This document shows positions 52,766 to 62,194 of a stretch of 64,000 nt of DNA, piece by piece. The position numbers were made by a program, and so were the translations under genes. Below the pieces are notes generated by a model. It did not search any database. It worked only from the letters and a program-made list of their open reading frames with translations, and was not told the origin of the DNA. Each line of letters begins with the position of its first letter. The stretch's first letter is position 1. Source of the DNA: Devosia oryziradicis (GTDB taxonomy: Bacteria; Pseudomonadota; Alphaproteobacteria; Rhizobiales; Devosiaceae); contig NZ_CP068047.1 of the NCBI RefSeq assembly GCF_016698645.1, positions 2,453,001 through 2,517,000 on the forward strand, in the 5' to 3' direction.

Positions 52766-54874
52766 TTGTCTCGCCCGGAATCCCTCTCGCCGCTGTTTGC
52801 CTCGCTACACTCCATCAAAGGTGTCGGCGACAAGCTGGCTGCGCTGCTGACGCGGTATTTCGGGGCGCCCGAGGGGCAAGAGGCGATCGCCCTCGATATC
52901 CTGATGCACATGCCTTCGGGGGTGGTCGACCGGCGTCGGCAGGTCGGCATAGCGGAGGCCTATCTCAACCAGATCGTCACGCTGAAGCTCCATATCGACC
53001 GCCATCAGCTGCCGCCGCGCGGCCGGCCGCAGGTACCGCATCGGGTCTTCGCACATGATGAAACTGGCGATGTCAGCCTGGTTTATTTCGGGAGCCAGGG
53101 CGGCTGGGTGGAAAAGCTCCTGCCGGTGGGCGAGGAACGCTTTGTCTCCGGCAAAATCGACTTCTTCAATGGCGAAAAGCAGATCACCCATCCGGACTAT
53201 GTCGTGGAGGCCGACAAGTTCGCCACCTTGCCCTTGGTCGAACCGGTCTATCCGCTGACCCAGGGCTTGAGCTCCAAGGCCTTGGCCAAGCTGGTGCGGC
53301 AGGTGCTCGATGGCCTTCCAGCGCTCCCCGAATGGATTGCCGCCGACACGATGGCGCAGCGCAAGTGGCCATCCTTCGGGGAGGCCATGCGCGCGGTGCA
53401 CATCCCTGATAATCCCGAGGAAGCCCAATTGTGGGCCCCTGCCCGCATGAGGCTGGCCTATGACGAATATCTGGCCGGCCAGATCACGCTGCAATTGATC
53501 CGCTCAACGATGGTGGCGGCGCGCGGCATTGCGCGCAGCTTTACTGGCGAGATCACCGAGCGCGTGACGCATGCGCTGCCGTTCTCGCTGACTGAGGGAC
53601 AGCAAGCGGCCGTGGACGAGATTCGTGCCGATCTCGCTTCACCCGACCGCATGTCGCGTCTGCTGCAGGGCGATGTCGGCGCCGGCAAGACCGTAGTCGC
53701 CTTGATGGCCATGGCCGCCATGGCCGAAAGCGGCGCGCAGTCGGCCATGATGGCGCCGACCGAATTGCTGGCCGCGCAGCATTTCAAGACCCTCAAGCCA
53801 CTTTGCGATCAGGCAGGACTTGGCTGCGAACTGCTGACCGGCAAGATGCCCGCAGCCGAGCGCAGGGCCAAGCTGGCCGGAATCGCCAGCGGCAAAACCA
53901 CCGTCGTGGTCGGCACTCACGCCTTGTTCCAGTCCGGTGTCGAATTCCACAATCTGGGCCTGACTGTCGTCGACGAGCAGCACCGCTTCGGCGTGCACCA
54001 GCGCCTTGCCCTCTCCGACAAGGGCAAGCACACCGATCTGCTGGTGATGACTGCGACGCCGATCCCCCGTACGCTGGTCCTCACCCATTTTGGCGATATG
54101 GCCGTCAGCGTGCTGCGCGAAAAGCCGCGCGGCCGCCAGCCCATCGATACCGCGGTCCTGTCTATTGGTGACTATTACCGTGTAATCTCCCGGCTCCGCA
54201 CCCGACTGGATGAAGGCGCCCAGGCGTTCTGGGTCTGCCCGCTGGTGGAAGAGAGCGAGCATCTCGAAGTCGTCGCCGCCGAAGATCGCTTTGCCGAGTT
54301 GCAGAAGGTGTTCGGCGATCAGGTCGCGCTCGTCCATGGCCGAATGAGCGCGGCCGCCAAGCAGGAGGTGATGCAGCGTTTCGCGGCCAACGAGCTCAAA
54401 CTGCTGGTGGCGACGACGGTCATTGAAGTGGGCGTCGACGTGCCCAATGCCTCGATCATGATTATCGAGCATGCCGAACGGTTTGGCCTCGCGCAGCTCC
54501 ACCAGTTACGTGGTCGCGTCGGGCGCGGCTCGCAGCGTTCGGCTTGCCTGTTGCTCTACAAGGACCCGCTCAGCGAAACGGCCAAAGCGCGCCTGGAAAC
54601 GATAAAGTCGACCGAAGACGGTTTCGAGATTGCCGAGAAGGACCTCGAACTTCGCGGACAGGGCGATGTGCTGGGTACCCGCCAGTCGGGCATGCCGGGC
54701 TATCGGCTTGCGGTGCCTGACGTGCACAGGCACCTGCTCGATTACGCCCATGACGAAGCCAAGGACTTGCTCAGGCGCAATCCCGGTCTCAGCGGGCCGG
54801 ACGGCGAAGCCGCCCGTATGCTGCTCTACTTGTTCAGGAAAGACCTGGCGATCCCGCTGATCAGGGCGGGATAG
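52766..54874 (+). CDS. recG: ATP-dependent DNA helicase RecG
   Basis: The 702-residue helicase remodels stalled replication forks and Holliday junctions. It has the N-terminal SIKGVGDKLAALL segment, an OB-type wedge domain, Walker A GDVGAGKTVVA, DEQHRFGVHQR, TATPIPRTL and QLRGRVGRGSQRS. The start is TTG at 52766, as no ATG fits; the ribosome binding site is weak. It is divergent from sdhE-mfd, as usual in this group. Confidence 0.94.
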   Translation: MSRPESLSPLFASLHSIKGVGDKLAALLTRYFGAPEGQEAIALDILMHMPSGVVDRRRQVGIAEAYLNQIVTLKLHIDRHQLPPRGRPQVPHRVFAHDETGDVSLVYFGSQGGWVEKLLPVGEERFVSGKIDFFNGEKQITHPDYVVEADKFATLPLVEPVYPLTQGLSSKALAKLVRQVLDGLPALPEWIAADTMAQRKWPSFGEAMRAVHIPDNPEEAQLWAPARMRLAYDEYLAGQITLQLIRSTMVAARGIARSFTGEITERVTHALPFSLTEGQQAAVDEIRADLASPDRMSRLLQGDVGAGKTVVALMAMAAMAESGAQSAMMAPTELLAAQHFKTLKPLCDQAGLGCELLTGKMPAAERRAKLAGIASGKTTVVVGTHALFQSGVEFHNLGLTVVDEQHRFGVHQRLALSDKGKHTDLLVMTATPIPRTLVLTHFGDMAVSVLREKPRGRQPIDTAVLSIGDYYRVISRLRTRLDEGAQAFWVCPLVEESEHLEVVAAEDRFAELQKVFGDQVALVHGRMSAAAKQEVMQRFAANELKLLVATTVIEVGVDVPNASIMIIEHAERFGLAQLHQLRGRVGRGSQRSACLLLYKDPLSETAKARLETIKSTEDGFEIAEKDLELRGQGDVLGTRQSGMPGYRLAVPDVHRHLLDYAHDEAKDLLRRNPGLSGPDGEAARMLLYLFRKDLAIPLIRAG

Positions 54875-54880
54875 TCTCCA

Positions 54881-56707
54881 CTACTCCACCGTCACCGACT
54901 TCGCCAGGTTGCGCGGTTGGTCGACGTCGGTGCCCATGAACACGGCCGTATGGTAGGCCAGTAACTGGACCGGAATGGTCGCCAGGATCGGCGCGACGAA
55001 GCTCGAAACGTGGGGAATGACAATGATATCGGCCACGCCATGGCCGACGGTTTGCGCTCCTTCGGCATCGGTGATGAGGATGATCTTGCCGCCGCGGGCC
55101 GCGACTTCCTGCATGTTAGAGAGGGTCTTGTCGACCAGCTCGTCCGACGGCGCCACGACGATGACCGGCATGTCCTCGTCGACCAGGGCGATCGGGCCGT
55201 GCTTCAGTTCACCTGCTGCATAACCTTCGGCGTGGATGTAGCTGATTTCCTTGAGCTTCAGCGCGCCTTCCATGGCGATCGGGAACATCGGACCGCGGCC
55301 GAGATAAAGCACATCCTTCGCCTTGCTCAGCCGCTTGGCGATGTCGATGATCTGCGCTTCGGTCGCCAGCGCCTGTGAAACCGCCGTCGGCAAGCCTGTC
55401 AGCGCCCGCACGAATTCTTGCTCTTTGCCGGCCTCCAGCACGCCGCGGGCACGCCCGGCAGCAACGGCCAGGCTTGCCAATGCCGTCAGTTGCGCGGTCA
55501 GTGCCTTGGTCGACGCCACGCCGATTTCAGGACCGCACAAAATCGGGAACACCACCGAGGATTCCCGGGCGATGGTGGATTCCAGTGTATTTACCAGCGA
55601 GGCGACATGCTGGCCCTGTCCGGCGCAGTAGCGTAGCGCCGCCAGCGTATCGGCGGTTTCACCGGACTGCGAAATGAACAGCGACAGCCCACCCTTCTCC
55701 AGTGGCGGTTCGCGGTAGCGGAACTCGCTGGCGACATCGATGTCCACCGGCAGCCGGGCGTAGCGCTCGAACCAGTATTTTGCCACCGCGCCAGCGAAAT
55801 AGGCGGTGCCGCATGCGCTGATCGTCAGGCGGCTGAGGTCGGACCAGTCGAAGGGCAATGTTTCACGGATGGCGACCTTCTCGGCCCCCATGTCCACATA
55901 GTGGCTGAGGGTGTGCGAAATGGTTTCGGGCTGCTCGTAGATTTCCTTGGCCATGAAGTGACGGTGGTTGCCCTTGTCGACAATCAGCGCCGATGCCTGC
56001 GAGATCATCAGTTCGCGCTGGACGATGGCGTCCTTGCCGTCGCGGATCGTCACGCCCTTATGGGTGATGACTGCCCAATCGCCGTCTTCGAGGTAGGTCA
56101 GGCGCGAGGTGAACGGGGCCAGCGCCATGGCGTCCGAGCCCAGATACATTTCGGTCGTGCCGTAACCGATGGCCAGCGGCGCGCCGTGACGGGCCGCGAT
56201 CAGCAGGCCGTCTTCGCCCTTGAACAGGAACGCGAGGGCAAAGGCCCCGCGCAACTGCTTGAGGGTGCGCGCTACGGACAGTTCCGGATCGGCACCGTTG
56301 GCGAGTTCGCGCGTCACCCACAGGGCCACTGCTTCGGTATCCGTCTGCGTCTTGGGGAGGTAGCCGTCCTTGGCCAGGTCGGCCAGCATCTCGCGGTAGT
56401 TCTCGATGATGCCATTATGGACAACCGCGACGCGGTCGGTGGCATGAGGATGGGCATTGAGTTCGGTCGGAGCGCCGTGGGTGGCCCAACGCGTGTGGCC
56501 GATGCCGATGCGGCCGGTCAGCGGCTCGAAGCTCAGCTTCTGCGCCAGGTTGCCCAGCTTACCCTCGGCGCGGCGGCGCGAAATGCCGCCGTCTTCGAGC
56601 GTCGCCACCCCGGCGCTGTCGTAGCCACGGTATTCCAGGCGCTTGAGCGCGTCCACCAGCCGGGTAGCAACCGGTTCGCTGCCTACAATGCCGACAATGC
56701 CACACAT
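54881..56707 (-). CDS. glmS: Glutamine-fructose-6-phosphate aminotransferase (isomerizing)
   Basis: The 608-residue enzyme starts MCGIVGIVG with the N-terminal nucleophile Cys2, then RLEYRGYDSAG, THGAPTELNAHPH and two SIS sugar isomerase domains (SQSGETADTLAALRYC, KELxYLGRGPMFPI-like YLGRGPMFPI, and EGYAAGELKHGPIALVDE). It makes glucosamine-6-phosphate for cell-wall precursors. The ATG at 56707 is 1 base after the glmU stop, so glmU-glmS form an operon. No glmS ribozyme is present, as expected outside Firmicutes. Confidence 0.97.
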   Translation of the reverse strand: MCGIVGIVGSEPVATRLVDALKRLEYRGYDSAGVATLEDGGISRRRAEGKLGNLAQKLSFEPLTGRIGIGHTRWATHGAPTELNAHPHATDRVAVVHNGIIENYREMLADLAKDGYLPKTQTDTEAVALWVTRELANGADPELSVARTLKQLRGAFALAFLFKGEDGLLIAARHGAPLAIGYGTTEMYLGSDAMALAPFTSRLTYLEDGDWAVITHKGVTIRDGKDAIVQRELMISQASALIVDKGNHRHFMAKEIYEQPETISHTLSHYVDMGAEKVAIRETLPFDWSDLSRLTISACGTAYFAGAVAKYWFERYARLPVDIDVASEFRYREPPLEKGGLSLFISQSGETADTLAALRYCAGQGQHVASLVNTLESTIARESSVVFPILCGPEIGVASTKALTAQLTALASLAVAAGRARGVLEAGKEQEFVRALTGLPTAVSQALATEAQIIDIAKRLSKAKDVLYLGRGPMFPIAMEGALKLKEISYIHAEGYAAGELKHGPIALVDEDMPVIVVAPSDELVDKTLSNMQEVAARGGKIILITDAEGAQTVGHGVADIIVIPHVSSFVAPILATIPVQLLAYHTAVFMGTDVDQPRNLAKSVTVE

Positions 56708-56708
56708 G

Positions 56709-58064
56709 TCAGTTGCCCTTCTTGGCTTGCTTCTTGGCCTTGGCGGCCGCGAAAATTTCCTTTGCCCGACCGGGCTTGACCACCTGGCGGGCGCGGCCGA
56801 GCGCCAGCGCGTCATCCGCCACATCCTCGGTGATGACGCTGCCGCTGGCCACCAGCGCGCCGGCGCCGACGTTCACCGGCGCCACCAGCGCCGCGTTGGA
56901 GCCGATGAAGGCGCCATCGCCCACGACGGTCCGGTGCTTGTTGTAGCCATCATAGTTCACCGTGATCACGCCGGCACCGATATTGACGTCGGCGCCAATG
57001 CTCGCGTCGCCGATATAGGTGAGATGGCTGACCTTGGCGCCCTTGCCGATCTCGGCCTTCTTGATCTCGACGAAATTGCCAACCTTGACGCCTTCGGCCA
57101 GGTTGGCCTCGGGCCGCAGCCGGGCAAACGGGCCGACGGAGGCGTTGCGACCGATATGGGCGCCTTCGATATGGCTGAAGGCGTGGATGACAGCGCCTTC
57201 CTCGATCACCACACCGGGGCCGAACACCACGTTGGGCTCGATGGTCACGTCGCGGCCGATCTCGGTATCATAAGAAAACCAGACACTGCCCGGATCCTTG
57301 AGGGTGACGCCGGCCTGCATGAAGTCGGAACGGCGCAGTTGCTGAAACTGCGCCTCGGCGGCTGCAAGCCTGGTGCGATCATCCACGCCCATGACTTCGC
57401 CGGCATCGGCCTCGATGAACTCGACGCGGCGGCCGTCGCTGTTGGCCAGTTCGACGGCGTCGGTCAGGTAATATTCGCCCTTGGCGTTCTTGTTGCCGAT
57501 CCGGTCGATGATGCTGCGCAGGGTCTCGGCGCGGAAGCCGATAATGCCAGAATTGGCGAGGCCGATCTTGCGTTCTTCCTCGGTGGCGTCGCGATGCTCG
57601 CGAATGGCCAGCAGCCGGCCGTCCTGGGTCAACAGCCTGCCGAGATTGGTTGGATCGGCGGGCCGATAGCCTACGACGACGATATCGGCGCCATCATTGA
57701 GCCGGCTGGCAATGGCGGCCACTGTGTCGCTGGAAACGAGCGGATTGTCGGCGTAAAGCACCACGACATTGCCCTGCGCACCGTCGAAGGCCTCGCGCGC
57801 CTGGCGCACGGCGTGGCCGGTCCCGAGCCGCTCGAGCTGGCTGAAAATGCGGGCACTGGCGCTGTGGCGGGTGACCTCGGCCTCGACGGCCTCATGGTTG
57901 GGCCCGACAACAACGCAGATGTCGGTGGCGCCGGAGCGGACCGCGGTACGCATCACATGGCCGACCATGGGCATGCCGCCAACCTGGTGCAGAACCTTGG
58001 GTGTCGCCGATCGCATGCGCGTGCCCTCGCCCGCAGCAAGAATGATCGACAGCAGTTCAGTCAT
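56709..58064 (-). CDS. glmU: Bifunctional UDP-N-acetylglucosamine pyrophosphorylase/glucosamine-1-phosphate acetyltransferase
   Basis: The 451-residue enzyme has the N-terminal uridylyltransferase signature ILAAGEGTRMRS and VLYADNPL (the usual GD at the active site is AD here), and a C-terminal left-handed beta-helix acetyltransferase with hexapeptide repeats (VNIGAGVITVNYDGYNKHRTVVGDGAFIGSNAALVAPVNVG). It supplies UDP-GlcNAc for peptidoglycan and LPS. It heads the operon with glmS. Confidence 0.97.
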   Translation of the reverse strand: MTELLSIILAAGEGTRMRSATPKVLHQVGGMPMVGHVMRTAVRSGATDICVVVGPNHEAVEAEVTRHSASARIFSQLERLGTGHAVRQAREAFDGAQGNVVVLYADNPLVSSDTVAAIASRLNDGADIVVVGYRPADPTNLGRLLTQDGRLLAIREHRDATEEERKIGLANSGIIGFRAETLRSIIDRIGNKNAKGEYYLTDAVELANSDGRRVEFIEADAGEVMGVDDRTRLAAAEAQFQQLRRSDFMQAGVTLKDPGSVWFSYDTEIGRDVTIEPNVVFGPGVVIEEGAVIHAFSHIEGAHIGRNASVGPFARLRPEANLAEGVKVGNFVEIKKAEIGKGAKVSHLTYIGDASIGADVNIGAGVITVNYDGYNKHRTVVGDGAFIGSNAALVAPVNVGAGALVASGSVITEDVADDALALGRARQVVKPGRAKEIFAAAKAKKQAKKGN

Positions 58065-58203
58065 GGAGTTTCTCCGGCACGTGCGTTTTGCGCACGCATT
58101 TTCACAAGATTATGGCACGCAACCGTTGGCGAACACATAACTGCCGCCGCATGGTTGATCCGGGCGCAAGATTTGATTCGATTGCGCGGTCAGGATAGTT
58201 GCA

Positions 58204-58992
58204 TTGGCTAAAGCATCGGAACAATTCCGGCAATCGGACGTGACAACCTGGGGCATCGTGGCCTTGGTACTGTCGGGCATTGCCGTGATGGGGGCCAATG
58301 TTTCCGCCTTGATGCCGGCAGGCGTGCTGGCCGGGCTGCACAAGACCCGGATCGAGGGAGCCTCGATCGAGCAATTGCGGGCGCAGGTCAGCGAATTGCG
58401 GGAGGAACAGATCCGGCTCCGGCGCGAAACCAGCGTCCTCACCGCGCGGTTCTCGCTCGACGAGCAACGGGGCAACGAGATCACCCGCCGGGTTGGCGCA
58501 TTGGAAGTCAGCCTGCCCAACCTGCTCGAAGCGCTGCCTGACAATGCCAATATCGACCGCAGCAACCTTACGGCCGCGATCGGCAAGGACCCCGCCCTGG
58601 TCTATGAAGCCGACGGCGGCTCCGTCGTTGTGCGCCATCAGCCGATGGCGGAAGCGCAACCGGCGCCGGCGGGCGAACAGCCCCTGCCCGAGCCGGTAAC
58701 GGAGGTCGCGGCCATTCCAGTGCCGAACGAGGCCGTCTTCGGCGTAGCGCTTGGCCCTGCAGTGGCCTTCGAACAGGCGCCCGATGCGTGGCGCGACCTG
58801 ACCATGAAGCTCGGACCGCTGCTGTTTGGAATGGCGCCGATGCTGGTGGACGAAGCCAACAGCGACAACAAGCGGCTTATCGTGGGGCCGATCAACCAGC
58901 TCTCGGAGGCAACCGCCCTATGCGCCAGGCTCGAACGCCTGTCGGTATCGTGCCTGCCCATGCCGTTTACCGGGACGCCGCTGGCCTATTAG
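58204..58992 (+). CDS. Membrane-anchored protein with coiled coil and SPOR-like C-terminus
   Basis: The 262-residue protein starts at TTG 58204 (AGGATAG about 5 bases ahead). It has one N-terminal membrane helix (WGIVALVLSGIAVMGANVSAL), a coiled coil (IEQLRAQVSELREEQIRLRRETSVLTARF), a Pro/Ala/Glu linker, and a C-terminal domain (FGVALGPAVAFEQ, then KRLIVGPINQLSEATALCARLERLSVSCLPM) resembling SPOR domains that bind denuded peptidoglycan. It could act in the envelope, but no function is established. It is divergent from glmU. Confidence 0.68.
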   Translation: MAKASEQFRQSDVTTWGIVALVLSGIAVMGANVSALMPAGVLAGLHKTRIEGASIEQLRAQVSELREEQIRLRRETSVLTARFSLDEQRGNEITRRVGALEVSLPNLLEALPDNANIDRSNLTAAIGKDPALVYEADGGSVVVRHQPMAEAQPAPAGEQPLPEPVTEVAAIPVPNEAVFGVALGPAVAFEQAPDAWRDLTMKLGPLLFGMAPMLVDEANSDNKRLIVGPINQLSEATALCARLERLSVSCLPMPFTGTPLAY

Positions 58993-59093
58993 CCCTTTCC
59001 GGCAGAGTGTCCGGCCATGCAGCGATTGCGGTTGACAGCAGAGGCAACGTGGCTATGTTCCGCCGCGACGCCAGCAGCGTCAGACTTTGGTGC

Positions 59094-59168
59094 GTGCCGG
59101 TAGCTCAGTGGTAGAGCATTCGACTTTTAATCGAATGGTCGAGGGTTCGACCCCCTCCCGGCATACCA
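59094..59168 (+). tRNA. tRNA-Lys (anticodon UUU)
   Basis: GTGCCGG pairs with CCGGCAT as the acceptor stem, followed by A and an encoded CCA. The D arm is GCTCAGTGGTAGAGC, the anticodon loop CTTTTAA carries TTT (59126-59128), and the T arm is GAGGGTTCGACCCCCTC. Confidence 0.96.
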
Positions 59169-59195
59169 TTCCCAACTTCTGATCGGGCCGCTGCT

Positions 59196-59723
59196 TTGTC
59201 CCAGGATTTCACTGATCTGCTCAAGGTGCTGGCTACGGCGGCGCTGGTTTTTGCCGGCGGTACGCTGGCCATGCTCTATGTCATTTACCTCTTGGCGCAG
59301 TACGGCGCCAACCTGCCCATGGTGGGCTCGCTGCCGCTGAGCGCACCGCCTGAACTGGTGCCGATGCTGGCCGACAATCGCCTGTTCACCACGCTGGCCG
59401 CGGCGCATGTCACGGCCGCGGGCCTGGCGCTGCTGTTGACCAGCAATACGATCGACATGGCGCTGCTGATCACGTCGAAGGCGGTCTCCGTGGTGATCTC
59501 TGCCCTGCTCGGATTTGCGGGCGGACATATGATTTATCTGCAACTGACCGAGGGAACGCGCTTCGCGCTGGCGCCGCTTACCCCAGTCTTTATTGCGCTT
59601 GCGCTGTTTCTGGTTCTGTCTTCCGTGCTCAGCGTCCAAAACCTGCGCCAGCTTGGCAATTTGCGCTTCGTGGTCGCGGCCGGGATGATCGTGATGGGTC
59701 CCATGCTTCTGGTCTGGCTATAG
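59196..59723 (+). CDS. Hypothetical membrane protein
   Basis: The 175-residue protein has five hydrophobic segments (LLKVLATAALVFAGGTLAML at the start, LAAAHVTAAGLALLL, AVSVVISALLGFAGGHM, LAPLTPVFIALALFLVLS, and a C-terminal LRFVVAAGMIVMGPMLLVWL). The start is TTG, as no ATG fits. It lies 27 bases downstream of tRNA-Lys and in the same direction. I recognise no family. Confidence 0.62.
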   Translation: MSQDFTDLLKVLATAALVFAGGTLAMLYVIYLLAQYGANLPMVGSLPLSAPPELVPMLADNRLFTTLAAAHVTAAGLALLLTSNTIDMALLITSKAVSVVISALLGFAGGHMIYLQLTEGTRFALAPLTPVFIALALFLVLSSVLSVQNLRQLGNLRFVVAAGMIVMGPMLLVWL

Positions 59724-59756
59724 GCGTTGCCTCTCCCTCGGAAAGGGTAAGCCTCC

Positions 59757-60512
59757 TCAAGCTGCCAGCGTCACCACCACCGCACCGCGCGGGGTTGCCA
59801 CGACCGTGTGCTCGTACTGTACGCAGGGGGCGCTGGGCCGCGCCACCAGCGTCCATTCGTCGTCATCGGCTTTCTGGTCAGCCATCTTGCCGCCGAGCGA
59901 CAGGAACGGCTCGATGGTGAAGACGAGGCCATTGGTCATGCGGCGGCGTTCGGATTTGTCCGGCCAGGTGGCGATTTCGCCGGGCTCGTCGTGAAGACTG
60001 TCACCGACGCCGTGGCTGGCCAGGTTCCGGATCAGCGTGTAGCCGCCCTTCTTGGCGAACTTGCCGATGGCGTCGCCAATGTCGGCCAGTGGCGCGCCGG
60101 CCTTGACCGCATTGATCCCTGCCCACATCGCTTTCTTGCCGTCGCGGCACAGAGCCACGACACGGCGGTCACCCTCGCCCAGCACGAAGGACGAACCGCA
60201 ATCGGCGAAGACACCGTCCTTGACCGCCGAGACGTCGATGTTCACGAGGTCACCCTCGCGCAGCACGCGCTCGCCGGGGATACCGTGAGCGATTTCCTCG
60301 TTGACCGAAATGCAGGTATGGCCCGGGAAGTCATAGGTCACCATAGGCGCCGACAGCGCCCCATGCTCGGCCAGCAGCTTGGCGCCGATCTCGTCGAGCT
60401 CTATGGTGGTCATGCCCGGACGCATGGCCGAAGCCATCGCGTCCCGCGTAATCGCACAGATCCGGCCGATGGCCTTTAGCTTTTCCAGCTGCTCGTCGGT
60501 GGTGATGGTCAC
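59757..60512 (-). CDS. map: Type I methionine aminopeptidase
   Basis: The 251-residue enzyme removes the initiator methionine. The metal ligands can be seen in NIDVSAVKDGVFAD (two Asp, 11 apart), HGVGDSLHDEP (His), TIEPFLS (Glu) and VQYEHTVV (Glu). The GHTCISVNEEIAHGIPG substrate loop is present. It lies 41 bases downstream of pgi, in the same direction, so cotranscription is possible. Confidence 0.95.
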   Translation of the reverse strand: MTITTDEQLEKLKAIGRICAITRDAMASAMRPGMTTIELDEIGAKLLAEHGALSAPMVTYDFPGHTCISVNEEIAHGIPGERVLREGDLVNIDVSAVKDGVFADCGSSFVLGEGDRRVVALCRDGKKAMWAGINAVKAGAPLADIGDAIGKFAKKGGYTLIRNLASHGVGDSLHDEPGEIATWPDKSERRRMTNGLVFTIEPFLSLGGKMADQKADDDEWTLVARPSAPCVQYEHTVVATPRGAVVVTLAA

Positions 60513-60553
60513 GAATGTCCTCCGCTAGGCGGCCTGCAGCCGGTTTGCGATCG

Positions 60554-62182
60554 TCACTTGTTGGCCAGATAGTAAGCCAGCAGGCCCTGGGTGGAGCTGT
60601 CGTGCCCTTCCCCGCTCTGCTTGCCCTCCACCTTGGGCAGCAGGGCCTTGGCGAGCTGCTTGCCCAGTTCGACGCCCCACTGGTCGTAGGAATTGATGTT
60701 CCAGATCACGCCCTGGGTGAACACCTTGTGCTCGTAGAGCGCGACCAGCGAGCCCAGCGTCTCGGGCGTCAGCTTTTCATAGAACAGCGTGTTGGACGGC
60801 CGGTTGCCCGGGAACATCTTGTGCGGGGTCAGTTCCTTGATGCGCGCCTTGCTCAGGCCCTGCGCCTTGAGTTCCTCGACCACCTCGACCTTGGTCTTGC
60901 CCAGCATCAACGCCTCGGACTGTGCCAGCACGTTGGCGACCAGCTTGTCGTGATGCGGCGGCAGCGATTCATGCGGCTTGGCGGCGATGAGGAAGTCGCA
61001 GGGAATGACGTCGGTGCCCTGGTGGATTAACTGGTAGAAAGCGTGCTGGCCATTGGTGCCCGGTTCGCCCCAGACGATGGGGCCAGTGGACCAGCCGACG
61101 GACTTGCCCGACAACGTCACCGACTTGCCGTTGGATTCCATGTCCTGCTGCTGGAGGTAGGCGGCAAAGCGGGACAGGCGCTGGTCGTAGGGCAGTACGG
61201 CATGGGTCGAGAAGCCCCAGGCGTTGCGATACCAGACGCCGAGCACCGCCATGATGACGGGGAGGTTGTCCTCGAGCGGGGCGCTGAGGAAGTGCCGGTC
61301 CATGGCGTCGGCGCCCTGGAGGAACTTGGCGAAATTATCGTAGCCAACGGCCAGGGCGATCGGCAGGCCGATGGCCGACCAGACCGAGTAGCGCCCGCCC
61401 ACCCAGTCCCAGAAACCGAAAATGCGGTCTTCGCGGATGCCGAATTTGGCGCAGGCCGGAATGTTGGTCGAGACGGCGGCGAAGTGGTTGGGCACCGCCT
61501 CCTCGCCCAGCGTATCGGCGATCCAGTCGCGCGCCGAGTTGGCGTTGGTCATGGTCTCGTCGGTGGTGAAGGTCTTTGAGGCGACGATGAACAGCGTCTT
61601 CTTGGGGTCAAGGCGCTTGAGCACATCGTGAATGTGGGCGCCGTCGACGTTCGACACATAGTGGGCGCGCAGGTCGGCGCGGGTATAGGGCTCGAGCGCC
61701 AGGGTCACCATGGCAGGGCCGAGATCGGAACCGCCGATGCCGATATTGACGATGTCGGTAAACTGCGCGCCGCCATGGCCGCGGATTTCGCCGGAACGGA
61801 TGGCGTTGGTATAGTTCTCGATGGCCTTCAGCACGGCGCGCACGTCGGGCATCACGTCCTTGCCGTCGACCGGCACAGGCTTGTCGCCCTGGTAGCGCAG
61901 GGCCATGTGCATCACGGCGCGGTCTTCGGTGATGTTGATATGCTCGCCCTCGCACATCTGGTCGCGCCGCTCCTCCACACCCGCGGCACGCGCCAGGTCG
62001 AACAGGGCGGACATGACATCGCCGTCGATCCGGTTCTTGGAATAATCGAGCAGGATGCCCGCGCCGGTCGCCGAATAGCGCTGGAAGCGATTGGGATCGA
62101 TGGCGAACTGCTCACGCATCGTCACGTCATCGAGACGCTTGCGGTGCTTCATCAGCGAATTGAGCGCGGAGCCTTTTGCCAT
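60554..62182 (-). CDS. pgi: Glucose-6-phosphate isomerase
   Basis: The 542-residue enzyme interconverts glucose-6-phosphate and fructose-6-phosphate. Signatures seen are [42 protein letters not shown] (catalytic Glu and His) and [12 protein letters not shown] in the first domain. Its product feeds glmS in the same window. It is 12 bases downstream of tgt. Confidence 0.96.
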   Translation of the reverse strand: MAKGSALNSLMKHRKRLDDVTMREQFAIDPNRFQRYSATGAGILLDYSKNRIDGDVMSALFDLARAAGVEERRDQMCEGEHINITEDRAVMHMALRYQGDKPVPVDGKDVMPDVRAVLKAIENYTNAIRSGEIRGHGGAQFTDIVNIGIGGSDLGPAMVTLALEPYTRADLRAHYVSNVDGAHIHDVLKRLDPKKTLFIVASKTFTTDETMTNANSARDWIADTLGEEAVPNHFAAVSTNIPACAKFGIREDRIFGFWDWVGGRYSVWSAIGLPIALAVGYDNFAKFLQGADAMDRHFLSAPLEDNLPVIMAVLGVWYRNAWGFSTHAVLPYDQRLSRFAAYLQQQDMESNGKSVTLSGKSVGWSTGPIVWGEPGTNGQHAFYQLIHQGTDVIPCDFLIAAKPHESLPPHHDKLVANVLAQSEALMLGKTKVEVVEELKAQGLSKARIKELTPHKMFPGNRPSNTLFYEKLTPETLGSLVALYEHKVFTQGVIWNINSYDQWGVELGKQLAKALLPKVEGKQSGEGHDSSTQGLLAYYLANK

Positions 62183-62194
62183 GGTCTTTTTTCC

